From positions 84,112 to 148,111 of the forward strand of contig JAHDXL010000004.1 of assembly GCA_023382935.1 (NCBI GenBank): a DNA stretch of 64,000 nucleotides. The letters are read 5' to 3'. Each line of letters begins with the position of its first letter. Within the stretch, counting starts at the first letter, position 1. The notes under the pieces are model-generated. The model was not told where the DNA came from, did not search any database, and worked only from the letters and a program-made list of their open reading frames with translations. Made by a program: the position numbers and the translations under genes. Below, one piece after another: positions 1-9,140 of this stretch. Source of the DNA: Phycisphaerales bacterium (GTDB lineage: Bacteria; Planctomycetota; Phycisphaerae; Phycisphaerales; UBA1924).

Positions 1-1
1 G

Positions 2-1159
2 GTGACGATGCCGGTGCGATCGCCCCGCCCGGGTCTGTGCGTCGGGGGCGAGATCAAGAACGCGGTGGCGTTGGTCGATCAGCACATGTGCGTGCTCAGC
101 CAGCATGTGGGCGACCTGTCGCAGGCGCTCGCATACACGCGGTTTGTGCGCACGATCGACGACCTGCAGCGCCTGTTCGACATCGAGCCGGCGTGGATCG
201 CGTGTGATCGGCACCCGGCGTATCTGAGCCGGCGTCTTGCGCAGCGGCTGGCCCGCGAACGCGGCCTGCCGCTCATCGAGACGCAGCACCACCACGCGCA
301 CGCCGCCTCGCTGCTCGTTGAACACAGGCGCACCGAACCGATCATCGCGATTGTATGTGACGGGGTCGGATATGGCGACGATGGTACGGCGTGGGGAGGC
401 GAAATCCTGAAGGCGGACTTGTGCGGTTCTGAGCGGCTGGCGCACCTGCGCCCGCTGCGCCTGCCGGGCGGGGACGTGGCCGCCAAACGCACCGGGCGGT
501 GTGCCATGTCGTGGCTGGTCGATCGCTTCGGCGACAGTGCGTGGGAGCATCCGCTCAGCGCGCGAGTGCTGTCGGACTTGGCCGAGCGCGAGGCCGTGGG
601 GCTCATGCTGCGGCGGAATCTGAACTGTCCCGTCAGTTCGGGCGCGGGTCGGCTTTTCGACGCGGCGGCCGCCCTGCTCGGGCTGTGCGCGTTCAACCAT
701 CACGAGAGCATGAGCGGGCAGATGCTCGAGTCGGCAGCGTATGGCGCGAGGCAAAGGACAGGGCTGGAGGAACGGCTCTGGTCTCCGGCCCCGTCCTTCT
801 CGCAGGAGGGCGAGGCGGGCGCAGGTCTGCTCGGGCAAATTGACCACCGTCCGCTGCTCGATCGGCTCATGGAAGGGTTGGTTCGTGGCGAGCCGGTGGA
901 GGAACTGGCATGGGTGTTTCATGACACACTGGCACGGGGGCTGGCCGAGGCCGCCGCGGCGGCGTGCGCGCACACCGGACTGCGCACCGTCGGCCTGACG
1001 GGAGGAGTTTTCTGCAACGAACTGCTGACCAGCCGCATCTGTGCATGGTTATCCACGACTGGTTTGGAAGTGATCATGCACGCGCGAATTCCGGCTGGCG
1101 ACGGCGGATTGGCGCTGGGTCAGGCGGGTATTGGCGCTACTATTGCATGTGAGGTGTAG
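2..1159 (+). CDS. hypF: HypF, hydrogenase maturation carbamoyltransferase (C-terminal part, cut by window edge)
   Basis: HypF converts carbamoyl phosphate to the thiocarbamoyl group on HypE that becomes the cyanide ligands of the NiFe site. Only about 385 C-terminal residues are present; the family is usually about 750, so the acylphosphatase, zinc-finger and YrdC-like domains lie left of the window and the GTG at 2 is not the true start. What remains is the Kae1-like carbamoyltransferase domain: QHHHAHAASLL (histidine cluster), DGVGYGDDGTAWGGE, SSGAGRLFDAAAALLG, LTGGVFCNELL and GDGGLALGQA near the end. It ends in TAG two bases before hypC, so it is the visible head of the hyp-hox operon. Confidence 0.93.
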   Translation: MTMPVRSPRPGLCVGGEIKNAVALVDQHMCVLSQHVGDLSQALAYTRFVRTIDDLQRLFDIEPAWIACDRHPAYLSRRLAQRLARERGLPLIETQHHHAHAASLLVEHRRTEPIIAIVCDGVGYGDDGTAWGGEILKADLCGSERLAHLRPLRLPGGDVAAKRTGRCAMSWLVDRFGDSAWEHPLSARVLSDLAEREAVGLMLRRNLNCPVSSGAGRLFDAAAALLGLCAFNHHESMSGQMLESAAYGARQRTGLEERLWSPAPSFSQEGEAGAGLLGQIDHRPLLDRLMEGLVRGEPVEELAWVFHDTLARGLAEAAAAACAHTGLRTVGLTGGVFCNELLTSRICAWLSTTGLEVIMHARIPAGDGGLALGQAGIGATIACEV

Positions 1160-1161
1160 CC

Positions 1162-1401
1162 ATGTGTCTTGCGATTCCTGCGCGGGTCGAACGGGTCGAG
1201 GACACGGCCGCCTGGGTACGCCTGGGCGACGCGCAGGTGCGCGTGCAACTTGACATGACTCCGCAGGCCGGCGTGGGCGACTGGGTGCTGGTGCATGCGG
1301 GTTTTGCAATTCAGCAACTGGACGAAGACGACGTGCGGGCGATCTGGGAATCGCTGGGCGAACTCGATGCCGCACGCCTCAACGAAGGAGCAACGCCGTG
1401 A
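1162..1401 (+). CDS. hypC: HypC, hydrogenase maturation chaperone
   Basis: This 79-residue protein is the small chaperone that works with HypD to assemble the Fe(CN)2CO unit and deliver it to the large-subunit precursor (HoxH). It begins MCLAIPARV, the defining HypC N-terminus in which Cys2 is exposed after removal of Met, and the length matches the family. The start lies two bases after the hypF stop. The stop TGA overlaps the GTG start of hypD in a GTGA, implying translational coupling. Nothing is unusual. Confidence 0.95.
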   Translation: MCLAIPARVERVEDTAAWVRLGDAQVRVQLDMTPQAGVGDWVLVHAGFAIQQLDEDDVRAIWESLGELDAARLNEGATP

Positions 1402-2531
1402 GCACGCTCCGCCAGAGGATGAGCGCCCTTCTGGCGGTGCTGAACGCCGAGGCCGATCGGCTTGATCGTCCTGTGAATTTGATGGAAGTGTGCGGCACGC
1501 ACACAGTGGCGGCCTGCCGCAGCGGTATTCACGCGCTGATGCCCAACAACGTACGACTGCTTTCCGGCCCTGGTTGCCCGGTCTGCGTGACGGCCCAGCG
1601 TTACATCGACGCGCTGGTGCGGCTGGGGGCGCGGGCGGATGTGACCCTTGCCACCTATGGCGACATGGTCCGCGTGGCCGGCGAGGGCGGCTCGCTCGAA
1701 CTGGCCCGCTCGAACGGCGCCGACGTGCGCGTGGTCACCAGTACGATCGAGGCGGTGGACATCGCGCAGCGCGAGCCGCAGCGCCAGGTGGTCTTCGCGG
1801 CCGTAGGCTTTGAAACGACGGCGCCGGCCAGCGCTGCATGCGTGCTCGAGGCGCAACGGCGCGGGCTGACCAACTTCGCGATCCTGCCGTGCCACAAACT
1901 GGTGATCCCGGCCATGCGCACGCTGCTTGACGACCCGCAGACCCGCATCGACGGGTTCCTGTGCCCCGGGCACGTGAGCGTGGTCATCGGCTCGGCGGTC
2001 TACGACGAAATCGTCGCTCGCTACAACCGCCCGTGCGTGGTCGGCGGCTTCGAGGCTCTGCAGATGATGGAGAGCGTACTGGCACTGGTGCGCCAACTGG
2101 TCGCGATGCAGGGCGGCGCGCGGGCCCGCAACGAGAATCTCTACCCGCAGGTGGTGCGCGCGCAGGGCAACCCGCACGCGCGGGCCCTCATCGACCGGGT
2201 GTTCGCGCCGGGCGATTCGGCATGGCGCGCCCTGGGCGTGATGGAAGACAGCGGGCTGGACCTCCGCGAGGAATTCGCCGATTTCGATGCGTTCCGGCGC
2301 TTCGGCATCGTCCTCGGCGACGATCGCGAGCCGCCCGGCTGTCGCTGCGGCGAGGTCATCACCGGGCGCTGCGAACCGAACGACTGCAAACTCTTCGGCA
2401 CGGTATGCACGCCGATTTACCCCGTCGGCCCGTGCATGGTGTCGAGCGAGGGTGCCTGCCAGGCCTGGTTCAAGTATCGCCGCGCCCGCATGAAGATCTC
2501 AGCCCCGCGGCGCGAGGAGGTGACGGCATGA
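1398..2531 (+). CDS. hypD: HypD, Fe-S scaffold for Fe(CN)2CO assembly
   Basis: HypD is the Fe-S scaffold on which, with HypC, the iron receives its CN and CO ligands. The 377-residue product has the family length and landmark cysteine motifs: MEVCGTHT near residue 33, SGPGCPVCVT near residue 55, GHVSVV, and the C-terminal cluster region with CRCGEV, GRCEPNDCKLFG and GACQAW. The start is GTG at 1398, overlapping hypC by four bases. The end overlaps hypE by four bases (ATGA). The context is a canonical hypFCDE block. Confidence 0.96.
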   Translation: MSTLRQRMSALLAVLNAEADRLDRPVNLMEVCGTHTVAACRSGIHALMPNNVRLLSGPGCPVCVTAQRYIDALVRLGARADVTLATYGDMVRVAGEGGSLELARSNGADVRVVTSTIEAVDIAQREPQRQVVFAAVGFETTAPASAACVLEAQRRGLTNFAILPCHKLVIPAMRTLLDDPQTRIDGFLCPGHVSVVIGSAVYDEIVARYNRPCVVGGFEALQMMESVLALVRQLVAMQGGARARNENLYPQVVRAQGNPHARALIDRVFAPGDSAWRALGVMEDSGLDLREEFADFDAFRRFGIVLGDDREPPGCRCGEVITGRCEPNDCKLFGTVCTPIYPVGPCMVSSEGACQAWFKYRRARMKISAPRREEVTA

Positions 2532-3568
2532 GCACCGTCGCCGCACGCATCCATGCGCACAAGCGGCAGATCGTCCTTGCCCACGGCGGGGGCGGGCAGA
2601 TGACTGACGAACTGGTGCGCGATCTCATGCTCCCGCGGCTGACCAACGACGCGCTCGCTCGGCTGGGTGATGCGGCCGTGCTCGACGTCGGCGGCGTGCA
2701 ACTGGCCTTCACAACCGACAGTTCGGTGGTGCATCCGCTCGAGTTTCCGGGCGGCGACATCGGGCGGCTGGCGATTTCGGGTGCGGTCAACGATCTGGCC
2801 GTCTGCGGCGCCGAAGCAAGGTGGATCTCGCTCGGGCTCATCCTCGAAGAAGGGCTTTCCACTGAAGTGCTGCGGCGCGTGGTCGACTCGATCGCCGCGA
2901 CGGCAGCCGAGGCCGGCGTCGAAGTGGCCACGGGCGACACCAAGGTCGTCGCACGCGGACAGGCCGACGGACTGTACGTCAACACCTCCGGCATCGGCGT
3001 GGTGCGCCCGGGCCTGCGGCTCGGCTTCGAGTTCGTGCAGCCGGGCGACGTGGTGCTGCTGAGCGGGACGATTGCCGACCACGGCATGGCTGTGATGCTC
3101 CAGCGCGAAGATCAGAGTGCGCTGCGATCGCAACTGGAGTCGGACGTGGCCCCGATCAACAGACTGATCCGCCTGCTGATCGAGGCCGCCCCTGACGTAC
3201 GCTTCATGCGCGATCCGACGCGGGGCGGGCTGGCGGGCGTGCTGGCTGATCTGGCCGAGCGGACGGGCTTCCGGGTCGAGGTGGATGAAGAGTTGATCCC
3301 GATGCGCAAGGCCACGCTGTATGCGTGCGAGATGCTGGGCATCGACCCGCTGGATGTGGCCAACGAAGGCAAAGTGCTGGCGGTGGTGCCGCCGGAACAG
3401 GCCGAGGCGGCAGTGGAGGCGATGCGTTCGCACGAGCGCGGTCGCGAGGCGGCGGCGATCGGGCGAATCGGGGAAGAACGTGACGGTGTGTGCGTGCTGA
3501 CGACCGACGTGGGCGGACAGCGCGTGATTCAGAAGCCCTACGGCGAGCAGTTGCCGCGCATCTGTTAG
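2528..3568 (+). CDS. hypE: HypE, thiocarbamate dehydratase for cyanide ligand synthesis
   Basis: HypE accepts the carbamoyl group from HypF on its C-terminal cysteine and dehydrates it with ATP to a thiocyanate. The start is the ATG at 2528, which overlaps the hypD stop by four bases; the frame stays open further upstream, but that stretch is hypD in another frame. It gives 346 residues with AHGGGGQMTDEL near residue 18, DSSVVHPLEFPGGDIGRLA, GDTKVV, RDPTRGGLAG and the diagnostic C-terminal PRIC ending in the modified Cys. It is of AIR-synthase (PurM-like) fold and normal length. Confidence 0.96.
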   Translation: MSTVAARIHAHKRQIVLAHGGGGQMTDELVRDLMLPRLTNDALARLGDAAVLDVGGVQLAFTTDSSVVHPLEFPGGDIGRLAISGAVNDLAVCGAEARWISLGLILEEGLSTEVLRRVVDSIAATAAEAGVEVATGDTKVVARGQADGLYVNTSGIGVVRPGLRLGFEFVQPGDVVLLSGTIADHGMAVMLQREDQSALRSQLESDVAPINRLIRLLIEAAPDVRFMRDPTRGGLAGVLADLAERTGFRVEVDEELIPMRKATLYACEMLGIDPLDVANEGKVLAVVPPEQAEAAVEAMRSHERGREAAAIGRIGEERDGVCVLTTDVGGQRVIQKPYGEQLPRIC

Positions 3569-3587
3569 CCCGGGCGCGAGGTGTTGC

Positions 3588-5420
3588 ATGTGCGAAGCAC
3601 TGGGACGCGCAGTTCGTGAAGTGTGCGGCGCGCTGGACAACGACCCGACACGCATGGTGGACATCGTGCGGGGCGTGCAGCAGAAGATGGGCTGCGTGAA
3701 CGAGGAGGCCATCGATGCCATCGCTCACTGGACCGGCGCACAGCGCGTCGAGGTGGCCAGTGTGGTCGACTTTTACTCGTTTTTCAGCCGCGAAAAGCAG
3801 GGCAAGGTGGTCATCCGCCTGTGCGACGACATCATCGACCGCTTCTCGGGCTTCGCGGCGGTGCGCGAGGCCTTCGAGAGCGAACTGGGCATCACGCTCG
3901 GGCAGACGACGCCCGACGGACTGATCACGCTCGATCGCACGCCGTGCATCGGCATGTGCGACCAGGCGCCGGCAGCGCTGATCAACGACGTGCCGGTGAC
4001 GCACCTCTCGACGGACAAGGCACGAAGGATCGTGCGCGAACTGCGCACGCACGGCGATCCGAAGAAACTCGTCAAGCGCGTGGGCGATGGCAACAACGCC
4101 CACCCGCTCATCCACTCCATGGTCGAGAACAACGTGCGCCTCGAAGGCCCGGTCATCTTCACGCCCGAACGCCGCGGGGAGGCGATCACCAAGGCTCTGG
4201 CCATGACTCCGGCCGAGGTCATCCGCGCCATCAAGACCTCGCGTCTGCGCGGGCGCGGAGGCGCGGGCTTCCCCGTGGGCATGAAGTGGGAGTTCGCCCG
4301 CGCCGCCCGAGGCGAGCGCAAACTGATCTTCTGCAACGCCGACGAGGGCGAACCTGGCACCTTCAAGGACCGCGTGATCCTCACCGAGCGGGCCGACCGC
4401 GTGTTCGCCGGAATGACCATCGCCGCCTACGCGGTGGGCGCGCGGGAGGGCATCATGTATCTCCGCGGCGAGTATGCCTATCTGCTCGCGTTTCTCGAGG
4501 CCGTGCTCGAGCGACGGCGAAAGGACGGGCTGCTCGGACACAACATCATGGGCCGGCATGGCTTTGACTTTGACGTGCGCATCCAGTTGGGCGCCGGCTC
4601 CTACGTGTGCGGCGAGGAAACCTCGCTGCTCAGTTCGTGCGAGGGCAGGCCCGGCGAACCCAAGACCCGCCCGCCCTTCCCGGTGCAGAAGGGGTACCTG
4701 GGCTGTCCGTCGGTGGTCAACAACGTCGAGACGCTGGCATGCGTGACCAAGATCCTCGAAGAGGGCGCCGCGTCGTTCGCCGCCTATGGCACGCAGGCCA
4801 GCAGCGGAACCAAACTCCTGTCAATCTCAGGTGACTGCATGAGACCGGGCATCTACGAAGTGCCCATGGGCATCGCGCTGCGCGAGGTGCTTGACCTGTG
4901 CGGGGCCGACGAGCCCTCGGCCGTGCAGATCGGCGGACCCAGCGGACGCATGGTCGTCGCGCCCGACGACTTCGACCGGACGATCTGCTTCGATGATCTG
5001 GCCACGGGCGGAGCGGTGATGGTCTTCGGGCCCGAGCGCGACCTGCTGGACGTAGTGGCGGCCTTCATGGACTTCTTCGTCGAGGAGAGTTGCGGCTACT
5101 GCACGCCGTGCCGCGTGGGAAACGTGCTGCTGCGTGAGCGCCTGGAAGTGATCCGCCAGGGCCGCGGCGAGCCGAGCGACCTGAAGTATCTCGAAGAGCT
5201 GGGCGCGATGATCAAGGCCACCAGCCGCTGCGGCCTTGGGCAGATGTCGCCGAACCCGATCACGACCACCCTCAAGAGTTTCCGCTCGATTTATGAGGCT
5301 CGCGTCAGCCCGGGGGCCCACGGGTTCCGCCGCTCGTTCGATCTCGAAGAGGCCGTTGCCCAGGCCGAACGCATCGCAGGACACGAATCAGTGCACCGGC
5401 AGGAGGTCACCCATGAGTGA
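3588..5420 (+). CDS. hoxF: HoxF, NAD(H)/FMN-binding diaphorase subunit of NAD-reducing [NiFe] hydrogenase
   Basis: HoxF carries FMN, the NAD(H) site and Fe-S clusters and exchanges electrons between NAD and HoxU in the cytoplasmic hydrogenase. The 610 residues combine a NuoE-like thioredoxin-fold region (about 1-150) with a NuoF-like domain: GRGGAGFPVG and NADEGEPGTFKDR (FMN/NAD loops), GAGSYVCGEETSLL, then SCGYCTPCRVG with a later CGLG for the 4Fe-4S cluster. In the NuoE-like part the first cysteine pair is incomplete (RLCDDIIDRF) while TPCIGMCDQ is present. From memory, the Cupriavidus necator HoxF also lacks the second cysteine, so this is typical of HoxF. A GAGGTG ribosome-binding site precedes the ATG, 19 bases after hypE. 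The last 8 bases overlap hoxU. Confidence 0.93.
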   Translation: MCEALGRAVREVCGALDNDPTRMVDIVRGVQQKMGCVNEEAIDAIAHWTGAQRVEVASVVDFYSFFSREKQGKVVIRLCDDIIDRFSGFAAVREAFESELGITLGQTTPDGLITLDRTPCIGMCDQAPAALINDVPVTHLSTDKARRIVRELRTHGDPKKLVKRVGDGNNAHPLIHSMVENNVRLEGPVIFTPERRGEAITKALAMTPAEVIRAIKTSRLRGRGGAGFPVGMKWEFARAARGERKLIFCNADEGEPGTFKDRVILTERADRVFAGMTIAAYAVGAREGIMYLRGEYAYLLAFLEAVLERRRKDGLLGHNIMGRHGFDFDVRIQLGAGSYVCGEETSLLSSCEGRPGEPKTRPPFPVQKGYLGCPSVVNNVETLACVTKILEEGAASFAAYGTQASSGTKLLSISGDCMRPGIYEVPMGIALREVLDLCGADEPSAVQIGGPSGRMVVAPDDFDRTICFDDLATGGAVMVFGPERDLLDVVAAFMDFFVEESCGYCTPCRVGNVLLRERLEVIRQGRGEPSDLKYLEELGAMIKATSRCGLGQMSPNPITTTLKSFRSIYEARVSPGAHGFRRSFDLEEAVAQAERIAGHESVHRQEVTHE

Positions 5421-6165
5421 AGTGATCTTGCCCACGAGTGAAGTAATCTTCACCCTTGACGGAGTGACGGTGACGGCCCAGTCGGGCCAGACGGTGATGG
5501 AGGCCGCCGAGGCCGTGGGAATCTACATACCGCGACTGTGCCACAAGGAAGGACTCGAACCCTACGGCAGTTGCCGCGTGTGTACGGTGACAGTCAACGG
5601 TCGCCCGGCGTCCGCATGTACCACGCCCGTGGCCGACGGCATCGCGGTCGAGAGCGAATCCGACCAGATCCGCGCCTGGCGCCGCACCGTGATCGAAATG
5701 CTCTTCGTCGAAGGCAATCACTTCTGCATGTTCTGCGAGAAGAGCGGCAACTGCGAACTGCAGGCCTTGGGCTATCGCATGGGCATCGTGGCACCCAGGC
5801 TCCCGTACCTGTGGCCGAAGCGCCCGGTCGATGCCTCGCACCCCGACGTTCTGATCGACCACAACCGCTGCATCCTGTGCGCCCGCTGCGTGCGCACCAG
5901 CCGCGACGTGGACGGCAAGCAGGCGTTCGCATTCGTGGGGCGTGGATCCAGGCGCCACCTGGCCGTCAATCCGGGCTCGCGCCTGTGCGACACCAAACTC
6001 GACGTGACCGATGCAGCCGTGGACGCCTGCCCGGTGGGCGCCATCCTGCGCAAGCGGCGCGGCTTCGAAACCCCGATCGGACGACGGCTGTACGACCATG
6101 TGCCCATCGGGACGGGCGTGGAACAGCCAGTGGAACTGACCATCCGCGAAGGGAGCCCGTCATGA
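5413..6165 (+). CDS. hoxU: HoxU, ferredoxin-like Fe-S subunit of NAD-reducing hydrogenase
   Basis: HoxU relays electrons from HoxF to the hydrogenase module. The chosen ATG at 5413 overlaps hoxF by eight bases and gives 250 residues; a longer reading is hoxF in another frame. An N-terminal 2Fe-2S ferredoxin domain has YIPRLCHKEGL, YGSCRVCTV and ASACTTPV. It is followed by a NuoG-type His/Cys cluster site (GNHFCMFCEKSGNCELQ) and a 4Fe-4S site (HNRCILCARCVR, later VDACPVGAI). The size is close to known HoxU (about 235-240). The end overlaps hoxY by four bases. Confidence 0.93.
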   Translation: MSEVILPTSEVIFTLDGVTVTAQSGQTVMEAAEAVGIYIPRLCHKEGLEPYGSCRVCTVTVNGRPASACTTPVADGIAVESESDQIRAWRRTVIEMLFVEGNHFCMFCEKSGNCELQALGYRMGIVAPRLPYLWPKRPVDASHPDVLIDHNRCILCARCVRTSRDVDGKQAFAFVGRGSRRHLAVNPGSRLCDTKLDVTDAAVDACPVGAILRKRRGFETPIGRRLYDHVPIGTGVEQPVELTIREGSPS

Positions 6166-6707
6166 GCAAGCCCAAGGTCGCCACCTGCTCGCTGGCCGGG
6201 TGCTTCGGATGCCACATGTCCTTGCTCGATATCGACGAGCGCATCCTCGAACTGGTCGACCTCATCGAGTTTCACAAGACCCCGCTGACCGACATCAAGC
6301 GATTCACGGCCCGGTGTGCCGTGGGCCTTGTCGAGGGCGGGTGCGCCAACGAAGAGAACGTCGAGGTGCTGCGGACTTTCCGGCGTCACTGCGACGTGCT
6401 GATCAGTTTGGGAGACTGCGCGACCATGGGCGGAATTCCGGCCCTGCGCAACTTCGTCCCGCTCGAGGACTGCCTGCGCGAGGCCTATCTCGCCGGGCCC
6501 AGCGTCTACAACCCCGGCGGCGACGTGCCCAACGACATCGAGTTGCCCTTACTGCTCGACAAGGTGCGCCCCTGCCACGAGGTGGTGAAGATCGACTACT
6601 TCCTTCCCGGGTGTCCGCCGTCGGCCGACACCATCTGGGCGGCTCTCAAAGCCCTGCTCAGCGGCGAGCCGGTGGAACTGCCCTACCAATTGATCAAGTA
6701 CGACTAG
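6162..6707 (+). CDS. hoxY: HoxY, small subunit of group 3d [NiFe] hydrogenase
   Basis: HoxY is the small electron-transfer subunit that holds the cluster next to the NiFe site. The ATG at 6162 overlaps the hoxU stop by four bases and gives 181 residues. Visible ligands are C14 and C17 in AGCFGCHMS, Cys in SLGDCATMGG, and LPGCPPSAD near the C-terminus. This is the short cytoplasmic type: there is no Tat signal and no C-terminal extra-cluster domain. It ends TAG; an AGGAG follows immediately and serves hoxH. Confidence 0.94.
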   Translation: MSKPKVATCSLAGCFGCHMSLLDIDERILELVDLIEFHKTPLTDIKRFTARCAVGLVEGGCANEENVEVLRTFRRHCDVLISLGDCATMGGIPALRNFVPLEDCLREAYLAGPSVYNPGGDVPNDIELPLLLDKVRPCHEVVKIDYFLPGCPPSADTIWAALKALLSGEPVELPYQLIKYD

Positions 6708-6716
6708 GAGGTCGAG

Positions 6717-8162
6717 ATGTCGGCGACAAACACATCCACGCGCGTGGTCATCGAGCCCGTGACGCGCGTGGAAGGCCACGGCAAGGTAACCATTCTGCTC
6801 GACGAGGCCAACCGTGTCACCCAGGCACGCCTGCACATCGTCGAGTTCCGCGGGTTCGAGCGCTTCATCTGCGGAAGACCCTACTGGGAAATGCCCGTCG
6901 CGGTGCAGCGCCTCTGCGGCATCTGCCCCGTCAGCCACCACCTCTGTGCCGCCAAGGCGATCGACAAGATCGTGGGCGTCGATCAACTCACCCCGACGGG
7001 CGAGAAGATGCGCCGGCTGATGCACTACGGACAGATATTCCAGAGCCACAGCCTGCACTTTTTCCACCTGGCCAGCCCCGACCTGCTGTTCGGCTTCGAT
7101 GCCGACCCGGCCATCCGCAACGTGGTGGGCATCATCCAGCAGCACCGCGATCTGGCCGTGCAGGCGGTGCTCATGCGCAAGTACGGGCAGGAAGTCATCA
7201 AGGCGACGGCCGGAAAGAAGGTGCACGGCACCGGGGCCATCCCCGGGGGCATCAACAAGAACCTCTCCACCGCCGAGCGCGACGCGCTGCTGGCCGACGC
7301 CCCGCAGATGCTCGCATGGGCCAGGTCGGCCGTGGAAATCGCCAAAAACTACACGCTCGAGAATCTCGAAAAGGTCAAGGACTTCGGCTCGTTTGAATCC
7401 ACCTCGCTCTCAATCATCCGCGACGACGGCGCGATGGATCTCTACAACGGCGGGCTGCGGGCGGTGGACAAGGATGGGGGCACCATCTTCGACCATGTGC
7501 CCAACGACCGCTACCTCGATTACATCGCCGAGCAGGTCAAGGACTGGTCGTACATGAAGTTCCCCTTCATCCGCTCGATCGGGCCCGATGACGGGTGGTA
7601 CCGCGTCGGTCCGCTCGCTCGCCTGAACACCTGCGACTTCATCGACACGCCCGAGGCCGAGGAAGCCCGCAGGGAGTTCAAATCGCTGACCAACGGCCGG
7701 CCCAATCACATGACCATGGCCTTCCACTGGGCCCGCATGATCGAAACCCTCCACTCGATCGAGAAGATCATCGACCTGCTGCACGACCGCGACCTGCAGG
7801 GCACGGACCTGGTTGCTCGCGGGCAGCGCCGGCGCGAGGGCGTGGGGATCATCGAGGCCCCGCGCGGCACGCTCTTCCACCACTACCGCGTCGACGAACA
7901 TGACCTCGTGACCATGTGCAATCTCATCGTCTCGACCACCAGCAACAACGAGCCGATGAACCGCTCCGTCCGCCGCGTGGCCGAGCAGTACATCTCCGGG
8001 AGGCCGCAGGTGACCGAGCCGATGCTCAACGCGGTGGAAGTGGCCATCCGCGCCTACGACCCCTGCCTCAGTTGCGCCACCCACGCTCTCGGGCAGATGC
8101 CGCTGGAAATCGAGTTGATCGGGCCCGACGGCGGGCTGATCGACCGGGGATCAAAGGGATGA
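6717..8162 (+). CDS. hoxH: HoxH, NiFe-site large subunit of group 3d [NiFe] hydrogenase
   Basis: This is the catalytic subunit binding Ni and Fe(CN)2CO, which splits or forms H2. The 481 residues contain the L1 motif RLCGICPVSHH (C67, C70) and the L2 motif DPCLSCATH (C450, C453). After His456 there are 25 more residues beginning ALGQMPLE, the C-terminal peptide removed by the maturation protease once nickel is inserted. The RVEGHGK motif near residue 17 is also typical. AGGAG lies about 6 bases before the ATG. The stop overlaps the protease gene by four bases. All metal ligands are intact, so the enzyme should be active. Confidence 0.96.
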   Translation: MSATNTSTRVVIEPVTRVEGHGKVTILLDEANRVTQARLHIVEFRGFERFICGRPYWEMPVAVQRLCGICPVSHHLCAAKAIDKIVGVDQLTPTGEKMRRLMHYGQIFQSHSLHFFHLASPDLLFGFDADPAIRNVVGIIQQHRDLAVQAVLMRKYGQEVIKATAGKKVHGTGAIPGGINKNLSTAERDALLADAPQMLAWARSAVEIAKNYTLENLEKVKDFGSFESTSLSIIRDDGAMDLYNGGLRAVDKDGGTIFDHVPNDRYLDYIAEQVKDWSYMKFPFIRSIGPDDGWYRVGPLARLNTCDFIDTPEAEEARREFKSLTNGRPNHMTMAFHWARMIETLHSIEKIIDLLHDRDLQGTDLVARGQRRREGVGIIEAPRGTLFHHYRVDEHDLVTMCNLIVSTTSNNEPMNRSVRRVAEQYISGRPQVTEPMLNAVEVAIRAYDPCLSCATHALGQMPLEIELIGPDGGLIDRGSKG

Positions 8163-8695
8163 ACGCTCGCCCGTCTACGCTGGTGATCGGCTACGGCAAT
8201 CCCGGGCGTCGGGACGACGGACTCGGCCCGTGCGCCGCCGAAGCGGTGGAACTGGCCCGCATCCCCGGCGTCGACGTCCTGAGCGACTATCAACTCAACG
8301 TCGAACACGCGGCCGACGTCAGCGCGCACGACGTGGTCGTCTTCATCGACGCAGCCGTCGGCACGACGGGTCCGTGCTTCCTGCGGCGGCTGCTGCCGCG
8401 ATCGTTCGGAACTTTCAGCACGCACACCATGCGCCCCGAGGCTGTCCTCGCGCTGGCGCAGGATATCTTCGGCTGGTCTGGACGCGCGTTTCTGCTTGGA
8501 ATCCGGGGATATGCGTTCGAAGATTTCGGCGAAGACCTGAGCACCCAGGCCGCGGAAAACCTCGAAAGAGCCTGCGCCCTGCTGCTGGCCGCCCTGCGCG
8601 CCGGTTCGCTCGACGCACAGGTGACCGACGGGCCGACGTACGATTCCTACACCCCTTGTCACGGTGGTGAGCCATGCACGAAGGCAAGCATGTGA
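8159..8695 (+). CDS. hoxW: HoxW/HyaD-type hydrogenase maturation protease
   Basis: This endopeptidase removes the C-terminal extension of HoxH after nickel insertion. The ATG at 8159 overlaps hoxH by four bases and gives 178 residues. The family signature GYGNPGRRDDGLG is at residues 11-23, with an acidic metal ligand in VVFIDAAVG and a histidine in FSTHTMRPE. The position directly behind hoxH fits HoxW. The symbol is by context; other HyaD/HoxM-type names are possible. The last 22 bases overlap the next receiver gene. Confidence 0.87.
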   Translation: MNARPSTLVIGYGNPGRRDDGLGPCAAEAVELARIPGVDVLSDYQLNVEHAADVSAHDVVVFIDAAVGTTGPCFLRRLLPRSFGTFSTHTMRPEAVLALAQDIFGWSGRAFLLGIRGYAFEDFGEDLSTQAAENLERACALLLAALRAGSLDAQVTDGPTYDSYTPCHGGEPCTKASM

Positions 8696-9051
8696 TCCTG
8701 TACGTGGACGACGACCCCGATTACCGCTATGCCATGCGCCAACTGCTGGAAGCGAATGGCATGACGATGATCGAAGCCGCAGACGGCGAGGAAGGGCTGC
8801 GCGCCTACCGCGACCACAGGCCTGACCTCATCCTCCTTGACCTGATGATGGAAGAAATCGACGCGGGCGTCAATCTCCTGCGCGAACTGCGTGCCGACGG
8901 GAACAAGGCGCCAGTGTATCTCATCAGTTCCGTGGGCGACGCCATGTCCATGACCACCAACGCCGCCGAACTGGGCTTTGCCGGGGTCTTCCAGAAGCCG
9001 GTCAACCCCAAGGCGCTGCTCGCCGTGCTCCAGTTGCGCCTGCATCACTGA
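8674..9051 (+). CDS. Single-domain response regulator (CheY-like receiver)
   Basis: This 125-residue protein is one receiver domain with no output domain. VDDDP holds the acidic pocket (D12-D14), LILLDLMME the phosphoacceptor Asp (about D56), ISS the conserved Ser/Thr region, and FQKPVNP the conserved Lys. It overlaps the protease gene by 22 bases, so it is made from the hydrogenase operon. It faces a histidine kinase encoded convergently 89 bases away, a plausible partner. Without an output domain it would act by protein contact or phosphorelay. A role in controlling hydrogenase is inferred from location only. Confidence 0.85.
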   Translation: MHEGKHVILYVDDDPDYRYAMRQLLEANGMTMIEAADGEEGLRAYRDHRPDLILLDLMMEEIDAGVNLLRELRADGNKAPVYLISSVGDAMSMTTNAAELGFAGVFQKPVNPKALLAVLQLRLHH

Positions 9052-9140
9052 GCGCACCGCGTCCCGCTGCGCCGCTCTCGCCCGAATCGAACAGGACGAG
9101 CCAAGGGAAGGCGCCGCCCACTCGGCCCGATGAAGGCAAC

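Noticed and set aside
2417..3721. Long minus-strand open frame (about 434 codons) opposite hypE
   Set aside because: Antisense shadow of hypE from GC-rich codon bias; no ribosome-binding site and a low-complexity His/Arg-rich product.
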